From Candolleomyces eurysporus (Eukaryota > Basidiomycota > Agaricomycetes > Agaricales > Psathyrellaceae): a stretch of DNA of 12,545 nucleotides. The stretch's first letter is position 1; each line of letters opens with the position of its first letter. Below, piece by piece: positions 7,764-12,545 of this stretch. The notes under the pieces are model-generated. The model searched no databases. It worked only from the letters and a program-made list of their open reading frames with translations, and had not been told where the DNA came from. The stretch is taken from assembly GCA_027579435.1 (NCBI GenBank), contig JANBPK010000242.1:1-12545 (forward strand), given 5' to 3'. Position numbers and translations under genes: made by a program.

Positions 7764-10522
7764 TCAATGCCCAGATTTGATGAGGTCAGCAGCCTGTAAT
7801 ATATGAACAACACTTGAGAATAGAATATACAATCGCTTCTGTGCAAAGACATTACCTTTTCAGCGATAGCGTAGATCGTCGCCGTTGGATGAGCACCAAT
7901 CTGTACCGGAATGATAGATGCATCAACCTGAGAGGTACAACGTGAGTTACAAGTCTGGTTTCACCAAATAGCACGTGAGACAACAGACCACACGTAAATT
8001 CTTCGTCCCGTAGACCCTCAAGTTGTGGTCGACCACCCCTCCCTTCTCCCTGGGTAACATAGCAGCAGTGCCCAAAGGATGGAAAGTGGTCCCTGCGTGC
8101 TGGCGAGCATAATCTACGATTTGATCGTCGGTCTGAATAGAAGGTCCCGGAGCGAGCTCCTTAGCCTGGATTGCCGCCAATGGTTTCGCTTGGATCAGTC
8201 GTCTAGCCAGCTTCACTCCCTCCACCAGAACACCTATATCATAGTCATTGTCGGCCCATGACAGGTTGATGGTGGGCAGCGTCAACGGGTTTGTGGAGGA
8301 GATGTGCACCGAACCGCGAGAGAATGGGTGCATTACCGCGATCGTGAAAGAGAAGTGAGATTTTCCTGGGGATGGCGTTGGTGTTACCAAGGTCGCGACG
8401 AAGAACGGGATCATTATCAATCTATGAGGTTTCCGTGACGGTCAGTAACCCTGTAGATAGGTATCAGCAGCTTGGGAATACGTACTCCAGTTGCGAGATG
8501 TCGTCCCTTCCTAGCCAGGAGTCAAGTGTCCCCTTGATTTCTGGGTGAATTTCCTTCTTCTCGAGACCTTGTGCGATCGACCTGAGTTTTTCTGCCTCCT
8601 CTGCGAATTGTGGTAGATTCAGGAAAGAGAAGTAAATGGCCACGGTCGTGAGTAAGCCTTCTCTTGACTCGCTGTGAATGGAATATTAGATGTATCTGTT
8701 AGATTCAGAGCGATGATGGAACGAGATACATACTACAAATTGAGCTCTCTCTGCAGTCGTTCTTTATCGGTAAGAAGGCCATCAAATGACTCCAAGGAGC
8801 CGTCCACCTCGCAAACGAACGGAATGGATGGATGGTCCTGTAGGGAAGACAGTTACGAGGGAATTACATATCCTCAATTTTCGGACAAACCTCTGCACGA
8901 GATGAGCTGAGAACTGCGATGATAACAAAGCAAGCACATACGAAGGTTATTTCCTACACTCGGTAGATCGACCAGCACAGAAATGTTGTGTTGACTTAGA
9001 ATTTTCGGGTCTCCGATACCTTTGGATCGTCAAAAATAAGTTGAATAGAGCCAGCAACATTGAAAAGGCACTCACCTGATAATTCAAGAATCTGGGGGGT
9101 CATGAGGCTCCCTAACACCATATGGGAATGAAGTCGTGTCGATACAAGATTTTCAAGCGGAAAGCCTCACCTGCAGAGAGAATGACTTCTTTCTTTGCGT
9201 GTACGACAGTGGTTGCGTTAGTGCCATCGACGATATACTCAACGCCCGTAGCGATCAAGCCTTTGCCGTCCCGGGCCTTGCCAAAGACGATACGGCTCAC
9301 ATGCGCAGAAGTGATGACCTTCAGGTTCCTTTTCCCCTTGTTGGGCCCGTAATACGCCTTGATGGATCAGATTGAATGTAATTGAATACAAGCAAAATCA
9401 CTCTTGCAGAAAAACAAAAGTGTCAGTGTGCTCACCGTGGCAGAAGTAATTCTTGTTACAGTTTCATTGTGAATGGCAGACGCGCCAGGCCAGACCCCGA
9501 GGTTCTCTCCCCCATCCTATCTCGAAGAGCTAAGCCAGGAATAGGTGCATAGAAAACTAGTTTCTCACGGCGGTAGGATTGAAAGGAACACCAAGTTCCT
9601 TATAGGCTTCAGCCCAGGCGGGGTATACGTCTGCTGTTATCTTAGGAAGCGTGTTGAGGATCGGACCAGAACCATAGAGAGCAGGGTTAGGTTTAAGTCC
9701 GAATTCATCTGCCTTGGTCTCATTGTACGCTAAGGTCTGGGACTAGGGAGGGATCAGACAAGGCATTCTATACGAAAAATTTGAGGTCAGTCACAGTCTC
9801 ACCTTTTTGAAATATTTATTGAATTCGGTGGCCGTCCAACCAGGATTTCCCCATGCTTCGAGTGCTGTGGAAATCGGATAAAACATGACGATCGCAATGG
9901 GAGACTAACTGGATGCTTACCGTCGTACTCAGTGGATGGAGCACTGAGAGAGTCACATCAGCAGAACGAATAGGGAGAATTCAACAGTAATTACCGTCCC
10001 AGTTGCATGAGATTAATCTATGATATCGCGATATCAATGGCCACCCTGACGTAGATTTGATACGAGAGACGTACATTGGTACTACCTCCCAATGCTTTTC
10101 CCCTAGGAGAAGTTAACAGAAGAATAGAAGTCTTAGGTTGAAAAGCCTACCTGGGCATATAGATAGGGCCAACATTTTCTGTTGGAACAGATGTCGTCTT
10201 CCAGTCATATTCTGTTCCCCAGGTGCCCGTGTACAAAGCTTGAGAGTGGATGGTGAGCGACCGGATCGAACCGTGTACCGGAAAAATAGCAAATACCAGG
10301 AACTCTGACGTTCGTCTCATTCGAGACATCTTTTCCCGCTTCGAGAACCACCACCGTTTTACCTTCGTCCTCTGCGAGTCTTGATGCCACGACTAGTCCA
10401 GCCGTACCACCTCCGATCACGATATAATCAAATGAAACGGAGGAACCTTCGGCCATTGATATTTGACCGAGAAGAGGGGTAAAAACGGCAAGAAGCCACA
10501 GGGTGGAAAGTAAACGAGACAT
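7764..10522 (-). CDS. Secreted FAD-dependent GMC oxidoreductase, AA3_2 / aryl-alcohol oxidase type (610 aa, 17 exons)
   Basis: The model is complement(join(7764..7793,7856..7927,7989..8421,8486..8671,8734..8837,8891..8892,8942..9019,9076..9111,9171..9357,9436..9516,9569..9742,9803..9864,9921..9943,9995..10017,10075..10102,10151..10238,10297..10522)), 1833 nt including TGA. All introns are GT...AG and 49-78 nt long. The protein has a signal peptide (about 1-23), the ADP-binding motif GGGTAG at 37-42 with Glu61 (VVVLEAG), the flavin-region motif GKALGGSTN at 106-114, EAWGNPGW at about 132-139, the GMC signature SAGSLMTPQILELSGIG at about 296-312, VGNNLQDHP at about 331-339, FHPLGTAAM at about 546-554, and VVDAS...GAHPTATIYAIAE near the end. 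His547 and His590 match the catalytic His pair of the family. Such enzymes oxidise alcohols or sugars outside the cell and pass electrons to oxygen or quinones. The exact substrate cannot be read from the sequence. A length of about 600 residues is normal. The stops between exons all fall in introns, so this is not a pseudogene. Confidence 0.92.
8891..8892 (-). other. Predicted 2-nt micro-exon of the GMC oxidoreductase gene
   Basis: Exon 11 ends with the first base of a codon (C at 8942), just after VGNNL. The next clear exon begins in phase 0 with DHPSIPF at 8837. A direct splice from the GTATGT donor to the acceptor before 8837 would throw the frame out. Reading the minus strand, a dinucleotide AG at 8892-8891 sits directly after an acceptor (GTGCAG) and directly before a donor (GTTTGT). 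Including it completes a Gln codon and restores the family motif VGxNLQDHP. The two resulting introns are 49 and 53 nt, normal for this gene. A sequencing error or a different nearby splice choice are the alternatives. Confidence 0.55.
10021..10036. repeat. 16-base perfect palindrome inside an intron
   Basis: TGATATCGCGATATCA reads the same on both strands. It lies in intron 3 of the oxidoreductase gene (10018-10074), with its edge 2 bases from the 3' splice site AG on the minus strand. It may simply be chance, or it may affect acceptor accessibility. Confidence 0.8.
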
Positions 10523-10547
10523 GAGGGCCGTCGACGCCTGTGTCCTG

Positions 10548-10555
10548 TATTTATA
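10548..10555 (-). promoter_or_regulatory. TATA box of the GMC oxidoreductase gene
   Basis: On the minus strand the sequence reads TATAAATA, a consensus TATA element. It lies only 25 bases upstream of the ATG at 10520-10522. With the usual spacing from TATA to transcription start, the leader would be extremely short or absent for the first ATG. A second in-frame ATG (codon 23) comes after the hydrophobic segment. Confidence 0.65.
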
Positions 10556-11404
10556 GACAACCAGTCTCGTCCACCGAGCGGCTCTGGGCATTGAGCGCTT
10601 AGCATCGAGTGATGACCCTGAGGTCGGGTATTGGCAAAGCATCCTTACTTCTCGGGTCCGGACTCTTTCTTTCTGAGAGAGCTGAATAAAAGCTGACCCA
10701 AGTCGAGCGACTAATACTGCGCAAGGGCGCTCAGTAAATCTAACGCGGCTGGTCCAACAGGAGAGTGCTCACCGCACGTCAATTGCGAGCTTCGACCGGC
10801 CAAATGCAAGCTGCAACGCATTCGTTAGACTGCGGACAACGAACAATTCGCACAGGAGGCTAGCATGGTGTGATGTAGATGGAGCCATGCATATTGCTAC
10901 TTTGACTTCCGAGAAAGAATGTGCAGAAGGCGGTCTCCTGATATTAATTTCGGGGTCTACGGGATGGAAGCTCGTAACATGTACACACAGGGCTGCGCCC
11001 ATTTTAATGGGCGCATCCCAGTGAAGTAGCTACTGCATCCTAAGCAGAGAAATTCTGGCACAATCACAGAGCAATGGTCGCTAAATTTAGCCTCTTTACA
11101 AAACATCATGACCAAGATGCAAAGTCTTCACGCACAAGAAGTTGGAATGACCGAGGCTCTGGCCGGGATGCGGCGATTGAGACATCCCTTATGGCCTTAG
11201 GTTGACAGAAGCATATCACCATGCATAACAGAAAAGCATTTCCTTATTTCAGGAGAGAGCGACTTGGATAAACCGGTCGTATGCCTCCGAATATTTTGTC
11301 ATCGAGCACTTTGAGTCTCCGCCCAAACCCCATCTATAATACGCCCAAACAATGGATAACATCATACTATATATGCTGCAATACCGGTGCGAATCGAAAA
11401 TGAC
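10556..11404. other. Intergenic stretch upstream of the oxidoreductase gene
   Basis: This holds upstream promoter sequence of the oxidoreductase and the 3' region of the paralogue ending at 11405, both on the minus strand. The open minus frame at 10769-11002 (77 codons) has no recognisable feature. A short palindrome lies at 10994-11015. I see no further gene and no tRNA. Confidence 0.5.
10994..11015. repeat. Perfect palindrome, 10-bp arms with a 2-nt centre
   Basis: TGCGCCCATT and its reverse complement AATGGGCGCA are separated by TT. It lies alone in the intergenic region, about 440 bases upstream of the oxidoreductase TATA box. It could be a dimeric transcription factor site or chance. 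Confidence 0.7.
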
Positions 11405-12545
11405 TTAACGAACGACCTTTCTATACATGTATAATCCCCAGAACAGAACCCCGACGAAAGCGGTGAGTCTGACCGCAACGGCCTGACCGTCACGCGGAGT
11501 GTCTTTCGGTGAGCCAGTACCTTCAAATTCCCTCCTTCCCTCCCCAGGCACATCGCGCCCGGTGGACAAGGACCTATCCTCATCTGCTCCGCCTTTGGTT
11601 TCGTCCTTACTCAGGAAGGTATCAGGCAAGACCGGTTCGATGAACTCGACAGAGCTGCACAAGGAAGCCGCCAAATTCGGGTCCACCTCCAGCAAGATCT
11701 TTAAACATGCGATTCCCGTCACCTCCTCGAGAATCCTTGGCGACAGTGTAAGTTCTCTATCCCATTCATCACCCATCCATCCAAGCCCCAGAGACTCAAA
11801 GAGGAGAGACACCGTTCTGAAGAGACGGTCGGCATCCCCGGAGCTCAAAGAGTCGACGAGCTTCGTTCGGGTTCCTGGACTAAACATGACCTTCGAACTC
11901 TCCCCTCTTTGGGCTCGTCCACCCGTACGATGCTGGACCCTCTCCCGGATAGCATCCACCATACCTTCAAACTTGATCGCTCGTTCTGCGACTAAACGGA
12001 CTAGAGGATGGAGAGTGTTTTGTAGTGGTGGAAAGAGCTGGTGAACGTACAGAGCCCGTTCGTACTCGGTTTCGAATTCGACCAAGCCCTCGAAGACGTC
12101 ACTGAGCTTATTGTCGAAGGCCGAGTCCAACTCCGAGAACGAGTTCTCTACAGAGTCTGTGTCAAGCTCTCTGGGTAGCAAGAGGCCACCTAAGCTATGT
12201 GTCGGTGGTCGTGAAGACTTGGAGGGGGAGAGGGGTGAAGATGGTGGGGATGAAGGGGGAGAGGGTGTGGTATTGGCGCTCAATCCCGAATGGAAAGCGC
12301 CCGGCCCATAATCGCGCATGGGAGTAATCTCCTCCGGTTCTCCAGCATGGGTCTCATCAGGCTGTGCGGGCGACGTGACCACTTCGATGAAAGAAACAGA
12401 ACTACACAAAGAAGCAGCCAAGTTCGGATCTGTCTCGAGCAATAGCTCCAAATACGCCATCAGTGTCACTTGCTCGAGGATCTTCTGCGACTCTGTACGC
12501 TNCCCTATCCCACTGCTCCCCCACCCATCCAAGATTCAGCGACTC
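11405..12545 (-). CDS. Partial paralogue of the DUF4238/repeat-domain protein: C-terminal part with a tail anchor
   Basis: The minus frame ends with TAA at 11405-11407 and runs to the right edge of the window, so the N-terminal part is missing. From the N-terminal side the visible protein holds the end of repeat A (through LAASLCSSVSFIE), the Ser/Pro linker with PPSSPPSSP, a full repeat B (about 11630-12198), an acidic and Gly-rich stretch of about 50 residues, and a single hydrophobic segment (core LTAFVGVLFWGLYMY) followed by a basic end (RKVVR). This looks like a tail anchor. Over the shared part it agrees with the gene at 3864-7101 at roughly three quarters of residues, and very closely in DNA. 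The C-terminal ends of the two are unrelated. Compared with the paralogue there is one extra base in the region of the ambiguous base at 12502. Upstream of it the frame resumes with GWVGEQWDR, matching GWVGQQWEG of the other copy, so the break is most simply a sequence error. A DUF4238 domain to the right of the window is expected but not visible. Confidence 0.82.
11630..12545. repeat. Segmental duplicate of 4383-5290
   Basis: DNA of this block matches 4383-5290 closely over its whole length, including long identical runs in the linker region (for example around 12165-12197 against 4904-4936). Similarity stops at the end of repeat B. Downstream coding sequence, stop position and 3' flank differ between the two loci. 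Confidence 0.8.
12502..12502. other. Ambiguous base with apparent one-base insertion
   Basis: The base is N. Alignment with the other gene copy (around 5239) shows one more base here between conserved flanks, which breaks the reading frame. A second N at 1119 lies in the repeat array, where sister copies read T. Confidence 0.75.

Noticed and set aside
7764..10522. Oxidoreductase as a pseudogene because of in-frame stops and frame changes
   Set aside because: All breaks coincide with GT...AG introns of normal length, and the spliced frame gives a full-length protein with every family motif.
10769..11002. 77-codon minus frame in the intergenic region
   Set aside because: No domain, no exon continuation, and amino acid composition typical of random sequence.
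11499..12044. 181-codon + strand frame
   Set aside because: Antisense shadow of the second paralogue, like the one opposite the first copy.
1..12545. tRNA or rRNA genes
   Set aside because: I saw no T-loop with matching acceptor stem and no rRNA-like conserved block, but this was judged by eye only.

Overview
The window looks like nuclear DNA of a filamentous basidiomycete, most likely an Agaricomycete. The evidence is the many short introns (49-78 nt, GT...AG), very small exons, a secreted GMC oxidoreductase of the fungal AA3_2 type, and a DUF4238 protein of the kind common in mushroom-forming fungi. No bacterial, phage or organellar feature was seen. Species assignment is not possible from the sequence alone.

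Layout. (1) Bases 1-276 carry the 3' end of an unidentified + strand reading frame with a short charged repeat. (2) Bases about 370-2690 are a non-coding satellite-like array built from GGAAGG/CCTTCC hairpin modules. Its units come in two alternating lengths (about 74 and about 104 nt), it contains a higher-order duplication, and its right end is an older, diverged part. (3) Bases 2691-3863 have no gene that I can support but hold a 19-bp-arm hairpin. (4) A complete minus-strand gene (7101 down to 3864, one intron) encodes a 1060-residue protein. It has an N-terminal DUF4238 domain, two copies of an unrecognised domain of about 190 residues separated by a Ser/Pro linker, and two C-terminal membrane segments. 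(5) A complete minus-strand gene (10522 down to 7764) encodes a 610-residue secreted FAD-dependent GMC oxidoreductase. Here it is reconstructed as 17 exons, one of them only 2 nt. (6) From 11405 to the right edge lies the C-terminal part of a second, close paralogue of the gene in (4), with a different membrane anchor and an apparent one-base frameshift at an ambiguous base (12502).

How the parts relate. The three main genes share one strand, and the two DUF4238-type paralogues flank the oxidoreductase gene. This looks like a local duplication of the repeat-domain gene. Nothing in the sequence shows that the oxidoreductase and the DUF4238 proteins act in one pathway. The items most worth a second look are the DUF4238 plus tandem-domain plus membrane-anchor architecture with its swapped C-terminus, the two-length hairpin satellite, and the predicted 2-nt micro-exon.
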